A DNA stretch of 64,000 nt, from the NCBI RefSeq assembly GCF_000616095.1, contig NZ_BAMS01000004.1:124001-188000 (forward strand), given 5' to 3'. Each line of letters starts with the position of its first letter. The stretch's first letter is position 1. Of the stretch, positions 57,383-64,000 are shown piece by piece. Position numbers and translations under genes: made by a program. The notes below the pieces were generated by a model that was not told the DNA's origin, made no database searches, and saw only the letters and a list, made by a program, of their open reading frames with translations. The DNA is from Sneathiella glossodoripedis JCM 23214. GTDB lineage: Bacteria; Pseudomonadota; Alphaproteobacteria; Sneathiellales; Sneathiellaceae.

Positions 57383-57799
57383 ATGATTTCAAAATCTGAA
57401 GAAGCGGCCCCTACCAAAATGGGAAAACTGATTGTGCCTGATGTATCCGTCTTAAAAGCAGATCAGTTGGCAAATATGCAGCAGATGATCAAAGCGACCC
57501 AATCTGCCGCAGGCACAATGGATGCTGTCATCGCAGCACAACGCAAGTTATTTGAAAGTTTGCAACAGCAGCTAGTTTCACCACTAGCTGCGGATCCGGC
57601 GACGGCGGCATCTGCCGATAATTTCTCTGAAAATCTGACAAAATTGTCTGAGAATATGCAAAAAGCCATTGGCCAGTTCTCAAAATCTTCTGAAGCAACT
57701 GTTGAGGGGACGACAGATGCCGTGGTTGAAATGAACAAGGCGTTTGAACAGTCTTTGAAGAAAGTGGAACAGACGGCCATCAAATTTTCAGGTGGTTAG
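57383..57799 (+). CDS. Helical hypothetical protein, phasin-like
   Basis: 138 residues with a strong AGGAGGA site. Gln-, Ala- and Ser-rich and predicted all-helical: ADQLANMQQMIKATQSAAGTM, then AAQRKLFESLQQQL, then SENLTKLSENMQKAIGQFSK. The amphipathic helices resemble phasins that coat polyhydroxyalkanoate granules, but no polymer genes are nearby. Listed as phasin-like only by helical pattern. A second protein of similar look lies at 58226-58570 on the other side of the CsaA-like gene. Confidence 0.55.
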   Translation: MISKSEEAAPTKMGKLIVPDVSVLKADQLANMQQMIKATQSAAGTMDAVIAAQRKLFESLQQQLVSPLAADPATAASADNFSENLTKLSENMQKAIGQFSKSSEATVEGTTDAVVEMNKAFEQSLKKVEQTAIKFSGG

Positions 57800-57858
57800 C
57801 CGGTTAAGGATGGAATAGGGTGCAGTAAAACAGATCAGATACGGGTAAAGGGCAGCTT

Positions 57859-58209
57859 ATGGCCAGTGACATTCCTCAAATTGAATTTGACGATTTTCTC
57901 AAAGTCGATATTCGCGTTGGTAAAATTGTCGAGGTTGAAGATTTTCCACAGGCTCGAAAGCCAGCTTACAAGCTGAAAATTGATTTTGGGCCAGAAATTG
58001 GGGTCAAAAAAAGTTCTGCTCAGATTACAGCTCTCTATTCAAAAGACGATCTATTGGCGCGGCGGGTGGCAGCCGTTGTGAATTTTCCGCCCCGCCAGAT
58101 TGGCCCGTTCATGTCAGAAGTTCTTGTTCTTGGCTTTAGTGATGAAAATGGCGCTATTTCCCTGATCCGTCCTGATCACGATGTCCCTCTTGGCAATCGT
58201 CTTCACTAA
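57859..58209 (+). CDS. csaA: CsaA-like tRNA-binding-domain protein
   Basis: 116 residues, an OB-fold tRNA_bind domain as in CsaA and the C-terminus of MetRS. Motifs: FLKVDIRVGKIVEVEDFPQARKP, KKSSAQITALYSKDDL, and VVNFPPRQIGPFMSEVLVLGF. CsaA is a small chaperone-like dimer with an export-related role in Bacillus; the bacterial role is not settled. Its flanking genes are two helical small proteins of unknown function. Confidence 0.92.
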   Translation: MASDIPQIEFDDFLKVDIRVGKIVEVEDFPQARKPAYKLKIDFGPEIGVKKSSAQITALYSKDDLLARRVAAVVNFPPRQIGPFMSEVLVLGFSDENGAISLIRPDHDVPLGNRLH

Positions 58210-58225
58210 GGAGATCACTTAAACC

Positions 58226-58570
58226 ATGGCTGAAAGCGAAGACCAATCAGCTATTATGACACCACCCGATTTTACGGATCTGTTTGAAAAACAGACCGCA
58301 GCATTAGCCGACGCCGCCAAGGCATCCAATGCCTGTTTTGAGGCTATTCGCTCCCAGGATAAAATTCTTGAGACCCTGAGTTCTGCTTACAGCGCCGAAA
58401 TCGAACAGGTTTTTACAATCGCAAAAGCCGTTAAAAACCCGCCGATGGCAATTGCCTCGGTGCCGGTGGTCTTGACGCTTGCAAACACTACCTTTGCCAA
58501 AGCCTTTACCTCGCTAGCTGAACTGACAGCTTTGTTTGAAAAAGCAGTGGCAGAGATTGATTTGCCTTAA
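58226..58570 (+). CDS. Helical hypothetical protein, 114 aa
   Basis: 114 residues, starting 16 bp after csaA with an AGGAG site (AAGGAGATCACTTAAACC). Predicted helical throughout (FEKQTAALADAAKASNACFEAIR, then KILETLSSAYSAEIEQVF) with a weakly hydrophobic Ala/Val middle (NPPMAIASVPVVLTLA). It resembles the protein at 57383-57799 in composition but shares little sequence. No family recognised; phasin-like is the nearest guess. Confidence 0.55.
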   Translation: MAESEDQSAIMTPPDFTDLFEKQTAALADAAKASNACFEAIRSQDKILETLSSAYSAEIEQVFTIAKAVKNPPMAIASVPVVLTLANTTFAKAFTSLAELTALFEKAVAEIDLP

Positions 58571-58584
58571 AGAACCCAACTTAA

Positions 58585-59928
58585 TTACAGCGGAAGGCTG
58601 ACCTGAACACGAAGCCCGCCAAGCGGACTTGTCGCAAGAATAATCTGCCCCCCATGGCCGTGAACAACATCTCGGGCAATGGTCATGCCAAGACCGCTGC
58701 CACCTGTCTCGGTATTGCGGGACGTATCCAGTCGATGAAAGGGGCGAAATACATCCGCTCGTTTGTCTTCGGGAATTCCGGGTCCATCATCATCAATCAG
58801 GATAAACGCCTGATCATCCTCTATGACAAGTTGCACTTCAATTTTTTGGGCATGGCGGCGGGCATTTTCAATCAGATTGGTCAGGCATCTTTTCATGCCG
58901 TTGGGCCGCAGGTGAGCGAGCACATCCTCAGCGGCAGTGAGCGTGATATCCGCACCTTGGCGGGCGGCATTATCGCAAACTTCCTGCACGATTTCCTTCA
59001 GATTTACAGGGGCCACACTCTCCGCTTCCTGCCCCTTGGCAAAGGCAAGATACCCCTCCACCATATTTTTCATGTCCTCGACATCGCCGATCAGATTGCG
59101 ATTGGCATCATTGTCTTCCATCATGGCAAGCTGCAGCTTCATTCGGGTAAGCGGTGTTCGCAAATCGTGGCTCACACCGGCCAGCATTTCTGTGCGCTGT
59201 TTGATTTGCCGTAATATCCGGTGTTTCATTTCATGAAATGCGATTGAGGCCAGCCTGATTTCCTGTGCACCGGATGGTTTGAAATCCGCGACCTGCTGGC
59301 CCTTACCAAATTGCTCAGCTGCGTTGGCAAGCTGTCGGATCGGCCTCATTTGATTGCGTAGGAAAATGACAGCAATTGCAAGCAATGTGATCGAAATACC
59401 AATCATCCAGAGCACAAAGATATAGGTGGTGTTGGAAAACAGGCGTTTGTCTCTCACGGTAACGTTAAGCACCTTGTCGGCGAGCTGCACCCGAATGATC
59501 ACAATTTCCAGATTGTTATTGGTGGTAATGGTGAAATCACGCCCCGGCAGGCTGGAGCGAAGCTCCCGCGCCATGTGGCGTTCCAGAAATCCGAAATCAT
59601 CATCATCGTGATCAGCCGAATAGGGGGTAATATACCCATCCTCAAAGGTGACGGTTAGCCGCATTTGTGAGCGGGCGATGTTCAGGATACTCGCTTGGGC
59701 TTCCTCGCCCGGAAAGCGGTCGGTCAGGGAGATGACGCTGGCTATTTCCCCGGATACCCCTTGTGCGAGCCGTCGCGCTACGTTATTCCAGTGTCGTTCG
59801 TAGAAAATATAGGTCGCCAGAATCTGCAGCAACACTGTTGGCAGCACGACAATCAGCAGGGATCGCCCGAACAACGTCCGGGGCATAATTTTTTTTAACA
59901 GGCCCACATAGGGTGCGTTTAATTTCAT
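58585..59928 (-). CDS. Sensor histidine kinase, EnvZ-like
   Basis: 447 residues. Membrane spans at about 20-42 and 170-190, periplasmic domain between, HAMP (RNQMRPIRQLANAAEQFGKG), HisKA with phospho-His in GVSHDLRTPLTRMKL and HATPase_c (NLIENARRHAQ, DDDGPGIPEDKR, GGSGLGMTIA). This is an EnvZ-type two-component kinase. It starts 19 bp after the petR stop, so it is the third gene in petP-petR-kinase and the likely partner of PetR. Confidence 0.95.
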   Translation of the reverse strand: MKLNAPYVGLLKKIMPRTLFGRSLLIVVLPTVLLQILATYIFYERHWNNVARRLAQGVSGEIASVISLTDRFPGEEAQASILNIARSQMRLTVTFEDGYITPYSADHDDDDFGFLERHMARELRSSLPGRDFTITTNNNLEIVIIRVQLADKVLNVTVRDKRLFSNTTYIFVLWMIGISITLLAIAVIFLRNQMRPIRQLANAAEQFGKGQQVADFKPSGAQEIRLASIAFHEMKHRILRQIKQRTEMLAGVSHDLRTPLTRMKLQLAMMEDNDANRNLIGDVEDMKNMVEGYLAFAKGQEAESVAPVNLKEIVQEVCDNAARQGADITLTAAEDVLAHLRPNGMKRCLTNLIENARRHAQKIEVQLVIEDDQAFILIDDDGPGIPEDKRADVFRPFHRLDTSRNTETGGSGLGMTIARDVVHGHGGQIILATSPLGGLRVQVSLPL

Positions 59929-59947
59929 GCACCTAACCTATCACAGT

Positions 59948-60629
59948 TTAATCTGCCCAAAGCACATATCCTTCACCGCGAACTGTCTGAAGATATCGTG
60001 GCATTTTTGGGTCATCCTCGATTTTTCGGCGAAGCGGGTAATTTGGACGTCAACCGCTCGTCCTTGCGCGCCGCTATGGGCTGACAGTTCGTCTCTTGAA
60101 ATGGAAACTCCGGGCGAAGCGCCAATGATTTTAGCAGTATCTGTTCACTGGATGTCAAATTGATCACTTCCCCGTCCTTGGAGAGAATACCCCGAGGAAT
60201 ATTGAAAGTGAACGCGCCAAAGGAAATTTCCGAGTGGCTGGCTTCGTGGGATCTGCGCAAAATAGCTGATACCCGCAGTAACAGCTCTCTGGGCTCGAAC
60301 GGTTTGGTCAGGTAATCATCAACGCCAGCTTCCAGTCCGTCTATGCGGTCATCCGTCTCTGCCATTGCGGTCAACATCAAGATCGCCACATTTCTGTTAG
60401 GGCCCGCTGTATTCCGCAAGGATGCCGCGAAGCTCAAGCCGTCCTCACCGGGCATCATCCGATCCAGAACAATCAGGTCAAAGGAAAGGCCCGCCATCTT
60501 GCGCCGTGCATCTTCTGCGCTATTGGCAATCGTCGCCCTGTATTCGTTATCGGTCAGGTATTTCTTCAGCAGGGACGCAAGACGGCTATCGTCGTCCACA
60601 ACCAGAATATGAGGGGCGTTGTCGTGCAT
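59948..60629 (-). CDS. petR: OmpR-family response regulator PetR-like (two frameshifts)
   Basis: About 227 residues after repair. Receiver: acidic pair in LVVDDDSR, phospho-Asp in LIVLDRMMPGEDG, Lys in TKPFEPREL. The winged-helix output domain is broken twice, near 60110 and near 60034, each by one missing base. Restored, it reads VSISRDELSAHSG, VDVQITRLRRKIEDDP and LQTVRGEGYVLWAD with stop at 59948. The order MarR-like gene, OmpR-like gene, as in the Rhodobacter petP-petR pair that controls petABC, is the reason for the name. Confidence 0.88.
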
Positions 60630-60649
60630 GCTCTGCGAAACTCTTCCTG

Positions 60650-61144
60650 TTATTTTTTCATGATCCGGCTCAGGGCCTTGTCCCTATCAGCTTCATTTAT
60701 GAGCCCTTCAAGAACCTTTCGGTATCCCGCGACGGCCTCACCGCCTGCTTCGCGAAATGCTTTCGCAACCTGTTGCTGTTGCACATGACTGATTTTCCGC
60801 TCGAGCACTTTCCCTTCATCCGTCAGATATAACAACCTTTGACGGCGGTCCGATACACCAGCTTTCTGCTCGACAAACCCTCGTTCCACCAAGGCATTCA
60901 GCACTCGGCTCAGGCTCTGTTTGGTGATGCGCAGGATCTCCAGAAGCTCAGAGACTGTAATTCCGGGATTGCGTCCCACAAAGTGGATAACCCGGTGATG
61001 GGCGCGACCAAAATTATAGTCTTTAAGAATCTGATCAGGCCCATCTGTGAAGTCGCGATAGGCAAAAAACAGCAGTTCAATTGATTGTCTCAACTCTTCT
61101 TCGCGAAGGAAGAGCGGGTTTGTTCCAGATTTTACGTCAGCCAT
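60650..61144 (-). CDS. petP: MarR-family regulator, PetP-like
   Basis: 164 residues with a winged helix-turn-helix: VSELLEILRITKQSLSRVLNALVERGFVEQ, the wing AGVSDRRQRLLYLTDEG, then a dimerising C-terminal helix. It is directly upstream of the OmpR-type regulator (20 bp) as in the Rhodobacter petP-petR operon. It diverges from ilvE; the intervening 105 bp is AT-rich and could hold shared promoter elements. Ligand unknown. Confidence 0.88.
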   Translation of the reverse strand: MADVKSGTNPLFLREEELRQSIELLFFAYRDFTDGPDQILKDYNFGRAHHRVIHFVGRNPGITVSELLEILRITKQSLSRVLNALVERGFVEQKAGVSDRRQRLLYLTDEGKVLERKISHVQQQQVAKAFREAGGEAVAGYRKVLEGLINEADRDKALSRIMKK

Positions 61145-61249
61145 GTTGACTTAATTTTCTCATAATGTTACCAATTGAAAGCATGAAACGTAATTTTCAT
61201 ACTTATAACCTGTAAATAAACGACACATTATAACCCAAGGTTCAGAATA

Positions 61250-62134
61250 ATGGATACAACCTCATTTGCCGAACGCGATGGCTATATCTGGTTTAACGGA
61301 GAATTGACCAATTGGCGAGAGGCCAAAGTGCATGTTCTCACTCATGGACTGCATTATGCCAGTAGTGTCTTCGAAGGGGAACGGGTATATGACGGAGAAA
61401 TTTTCAAGCTCACGGAACATACTGAACGCCTGATCAAATCAGCACAAATTCTGGGCTTTGATCTGGGAATGAGCGTGGCCCAAATCAATCAGGCCTGTAT
61501 TGATACCATCAAAGCCAACAATATTGTCGATGGATATGTTCGTCCTGTTGCGTGGCGGGGTTCTGAAATGATGGGTGTGTCTGCGCAACAAAATAAAATA
61601 AATGTGGCTGTAGCCGCTTGGGTCTGGCCAAGTTATTTCGATCCGGAAGCCCGAATGAAAGGCATTCGATTGAAGCTATCGGACTGGAAACGTCCGTCAC
61701 CTGAAACCATCCCGACCCAGTCCAAGGCTGCGGGTCTGTATATGATCTGTACACTGAGCAAGCATCAGGCGGAAGCAGAAGGCTATGATGACGCCGTTAT
61801 GCTGGATTATCGGGGCCGGATCGCTGAAGCAACGGGTGCAAATATTTTCTTCACCAAAGAAGGAGTTTTGCATACACCGACACCTGATTGCTTTTTGGAC
61901 GGTATTACCAGAAGAACAGTGATTGATTTGGCGAAATCCCGCGGTATCGAAGTTGTCGAGCGGGCAATTCAGCCGGAAGAAATGGCGGAATTTGAAGAAT
62001 GTTTTCTGACAGGAACCGCAGCGGAAGTAACGCCGGTTCAATGCATTAACGACTACCAGTTTACTCCGGGCTCCATCTGCGAAACTCTGATCAGGGACTA
62101 TGATGCGCTCGTTAGGCGAAAACAGGCTGCCTGA
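61250..62134 (+). CDS. ilvE: Branched-chain amino acid aminotransferase
   Basis: 294 residues, PLP fold type IV. It moves amino groups between glutamate and Val, Leu or Ile. Hallmarks: YIWFNGELTNWREAKVHVLTHGLHYASSVFEGER (in parts), PLP-Lys in IPTQSKAAGLYM, and the IAEATGANIFF and ITRRTVIDLA blocks, ending in the FLTGTAAEVTPV phosphate loop. Placed beside petP, an arrangement known in several alphaproteobacteria. Own terminator downstream. Confidence 0.97.
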   Translation: MDTTSFAERDGYIWFNGELTNWREAKVHVLTHGLHYASSVFEGERVYDGEIFKLTEHTERLIKSAQILGFDLGMSVAQINQACIDTIKANNIVDGYVRPVAWRGSEMMGVSAQQNKINVAVAAWVWPSYFDPEARMKGIRLKLSDWKRPSPETIPTQSKAAGLYMICTLSKHQAEAEGYDDAVMLDYRGRIAEATGANIFFTKEGVLHTPTPDCFLDGITRRTVIDLAKSRGIEVVERAIQPEEMAEFEECFLTGTAAEVTPVQCINDYQFTPGSICETLIRDYDALVRRKQAA

Positions 62135-62154
62135 TTTCCAAAGCGTCTTTGATT

Positions 62155-62190
62155 GCAGCCGCCTGATTTTTGAGGCGGCTGTTCTTGTTT
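62155..62190 (+). terminator. Rho-independent terminator after ilvE
   Basis: CAGCCGCCT and AGGCGGCTG pair exactly around an eight-base loop, followed by a T-rich stretch (TTCTTGTTTTTG). Confidence 0.88.
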
Positions 62191-62285
62191 TTGCCCTTTT
62201 TATTTTGATAATAGGCGGCATAAAGGGTATTCATGAAGCCGGTGAACATCAGCGCATGTAAAGTTTGAATTGAACAGGTACCAAA

Positions 62286-63602
62286 ATGAAGCGTTTGGGA
62301 TTAATAGTTGCATTTTTTCTCTTCGGAACAACCCTGTCCCATGGGTCCTTTCAGGATGGCCTGAACGCATATAATGAAGGAAACTTTGGCAAAGCTGTCA
62401 CCATTTGGGAAGAACAGGCCAGCCGGGGTGATGTCAATTCGCAGTATAATCTTGGTCTGTTTTATGAGCGCGGTGTAGAAGGCTACCCTAAGGATCTTGC
62501 GGTCGCTTATGCGTGGTATCGGCTTGCGGCCGCCCAGAATGCGGCGCCTGCCATACAGGCAGTCAGCCGTCTGGAACCACTGCTGACCGCTGGACAGATT
62601 GAGGATGGAAATAAACTGGCAATTTCCATTTTAGGGCGCTGGTATCGTGAGAATGTTGGCCTGAAAGAAGATGATTACAAGAAAATCGTTGAGGAGAGGG
62701 CCCGCCTTGAAAAAGCAAAAATTGAAGCTGAAAAGCGCGCGGCTGAACAGCGACGCAAACAGCAACAGGCACTGATTGCTCAGCGCGATGCAGATGCGAA
62801 GCTGGCAGAGCGGTTGGAAGAAGAAAGCAGAGCCGCAGCCATTCGTGCTGCACGTGAACAGGCCGAAGAAGCCAAACGTCAAGCCTATCTTGCGCAAAAG
62901 CAGCGCGAAGAAGAGGAAAGACTAGCTCGTCTTCGGGCCGAACGGGAAGAGGAAATCGAACGTCAGGCGGCTCTTAAACGACTGCAGGAACTCAAAGCGA
63001 AACAACAGGGCACTGTGAGCGAACCGGTTGTGCTTTCAACGCCGCAAAAACCGGTAATCGCACCGCAAGCTCCTGCCGCGAATACGGCTGTTGCCACAAA
63101 GCCCTCACAACCTGTCAGTTCACAGCCCGCCAGTTCACAAGCTGTGCAGCCACAGAACTCACTGCAATCAACAGATACGCCGCAAAAACCGGCCAGCTCC
63201 GGTGAACAGACTGCAAGTCGTGCAAATGACCAGCTGTCTAACTCGAAACCGGTTGCACAGGAGCAAACGGTTGCATCCAAGCCTGCAACTCCGAACCCGG
63301 TCAAAGCGCAGCCAAAAACGACCTTGCCTGTGATTAACAATGGAATGGATCAGCAGATCGTTTCAAATATTCTGGAAGCTTCAAAAAGCGTCGATCTCTC
63401 AACACCGCAAGCGGTTGCAGAAATCAGTGCTGAAAATACCAATATTGAAGCGTTGAAATGGTCGTTGATTTCAGCTGCACGCGGCAAGGCAAGTGCTGTC
63501 AGGATGAATGAAATTCTAAAACGCAGCCTGTCGCCCGCTCAAGTTGCAGAAGCGAACCGGCGGGCCGCTGAATGGATACTCAAGCGCCAGAAACGCGGCT
63601 GA
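62286..63602 (+). CDS. Secreted Sel1-repeat protein with coiled coil and Pro/Gln-rich linker
   Basis: 438 residues. Signal peptide to about residue 20 (ending SHGS). Two Sel1 (TPR-like) repeats at about 25-95 (YNEGNFGKAVTIWEEQAS, then SQYNLGLFYERGVEGYPKDLAVAYAWYRLAA in two parts). A charged coiled coil runs from about 120 to 245. A low-complexity Gln/Pro/Ser/Ala segment (about 250-350) follows and a short helical C-terminal domain ends at RQKRG. Sel1 proteins act as scaffolds in signalling or the envelope. No partner gene is evident; moaE converges from the right. Confidence 0.85.
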   Translation: MKRLGLIVAFFLFGTTLSHGSFQDGLNAYNEGNFGKAVTIWEEQASRGDVNSQYNLGLFYERGVEGYPKDLAVAYAWYRLAAAQNAAPAIQAVSRLEPLLTAGQIEDGNKLAISILGRWYRENVGLKEDDYKKIVEERARLEKAKIEAEKRAAEQRRKQQQALIAQRDADAKLAERLEEESRAAAIRAAREQAEEAKRQAYLAQKQREEEERLARLRAEREEEIERQAALKRLQELKAKQQGTVSEPVVLSTPQKPVIAPQAPAANTAVATKPSQPVSSQPASSQAVQPQNSLQSTDTPQKPASSGEQTASRANDQLSNSKPVAQEQTVASKPATPNPVKAQPKTTLPVINNGMDQQIVSNILEASKSVDLSTPQAVAEISAENTNIEALKWSLISAARGKASAVRMNEILKRSLSPAQVAEANRRAAEWILKRQKRG

Positions 63603-63614
63603 TGGCGTAACCGC

Positions 63615-64000
63615 TCAGTCTTTCCATTTATTTGCAGCGTCCAGATCACTCTGACGCTCTTTCACCCAATTACGCTCACCCTGAGCAGTCTCTTCCAGCT
63701 TCCAAAACGGGGCTTTGGTTTTAAGCCAGTCCATCAGGAAGGCGGCCGCTTCAAATGCGTCCTGGCGATGTGCTGAGGCGGTGACGACCAGCACAATGGG
63801 TTCTCCCAATTCCATTGTTCCAAATCGGTGTATAATTCGGCAATCTGTCAGTTTCCAGCGGCTACGGGCTTCCTGTTCAATTTTCTCCAGCTGTTTTTCA
63901 GTCATGCCGGGGTAATGTTCAAGTGTCAGCGATTTGACAGGTGAGCCATCGTTGAAGTCGCGCACATATCCAGTAAAAGAGACAACAGCGCCAATATCTG
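63615..64000 (-). CDS. moaE: Molybdopterin synthase catalytic subunit MoaE, partial
   Basis: The 3' part of moaE; the frame is open to the window edge, where DIGAVVSFTGYVRDFNDG matches the family N-terminal block. Visible motifs: LTLEHYPGMTEKQLEKIE, IIHRFGTMELGEPIVLVVTASAHRQDAFEAA in two parts, and APFWKLEE with the C-terminal active-site Lys (APFWKLE). It inserts dithiolene sulphur into precursor Z with MoaD. The start lies right of the window, where moaD is likely. Confidence 0.95.
   Translation of the reverse strand, partial: DIGAVVSFTGYVRDFNDGSPVKSLTLEHYPGMTEKQLEKIEQEARSRWKLTDCRIIHRFGTMELGEPIVLVVTASAHRQDAFEAAAFLMDWLKTKAPFWKLEETAQGERNWVKERQSDLDAANKWKD

Noticed and set aside
1-64000. CRISPR arrays, insertion sequences, prophage or attachment sites
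   Set aside because: No regularly spaced repeats, transposase or integrase genes, or long terminal inverted repeats were seen.

Overview
The window is a gene-dense stretch of an alphaproteobacterial chromosome of moderate GC. A cytochrome bc1 operon petABC with PetP/PetR-type regulators, a bL25-Pth-YchF cluster, UbiK, a MidA-type methyltransferase and a cobalamin riboswitch with the usual alphaproteobacterial wording all fit that class. A lineage near Rhodospirillales/Sneathiellales is plausible, but the genus cannot be fixed from the sequence alone. I see no tRNA, rRNA, insertion sequence, prophage or CRISPR array.

Layout. 1-5.1 kb: left-edge cobalamin riboswitch (minus strand, serving a gene outside the window), VOC protein, threonine-phosphate decarboxylase CobC, an ABC ATPase with an unknown partner, DUF924 protein, small lipoprotein and secreted trypsin-like protease. 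5.3-18.4 kb: the most unusual region. A type I secretion system (LapB-like ABC transporter, HlyD adaptor, divergent TolC) is flanked by two LapG-like periplasmic cysteine proteases (BTLCP) and two membrane sensors whose HD-GYP domains have lost the catalytic residues. It also holds a small acidic protein resembling a type I secretion C-terminal target domain and a LuxR-type regulator with a degenerate receiver. No LapD (GGDEF-EAL receptor) and no large adhesin is present. My reading is a Lap-like surface-protein retention/release system in which degenerate HD-GYP receptors take the place of LapD, and in which one protease of the pair is a Cys-to-Ser pseudoenzyme.

18.6-21.7 kb: RluE-like pseudouridine synthase, tandem universal stress protein with a possible FNR/FixK box, nitroreductase, Skp-like chaperone. 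21.65-34.1 kb: a tightly packed ten-gene minus-strand operon for nucleoside uptake (BMP-type ABC transporter) and (deoxy)nucleoside breakdown (PNP, DeoC, two-domain ALDH16-type dehydrogenase, DeoA, DeoB, Add). A near-perfect RutR-type operator lies at its promoter. Together these turn nucleosides into bases, glyceraldehyde-3-phosphate and acetate.

34-44.1 kb: small unknowns, a C45-family acyltransferase, upp, hemF and trmL, petABC, MTA phosphorylase plus apt, and a two-part VOC protein. 44.1-54.5 kb: dienelactone hydrolase, NfeD/stomatin pair, tandem MaoC hydratases, ychF-pth-rplY-prs, an envelope lipoprotein, pgeF, MidA-like methyltransferase, lgt. 54.6-64 kb: ubiK, YbjN protein, two proC paralogues, two helical small proteins around a CsaA-like gene, histidine kinase-petR-petP, ilvE, a Sel1/coiled-coil secreted protein, and moaE running off the right edge.

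Data quality: at least sixteen small frameshifts in fifteen genes, nearly all restorable by adding one base and many next to short homopolymers, break otherwise well-conserved genes including petA, petB, ychF and petR. They are more likely sequencing or assembly indels than real pseudogenes. Coordinates below give the restored full-length genes and mark each break.
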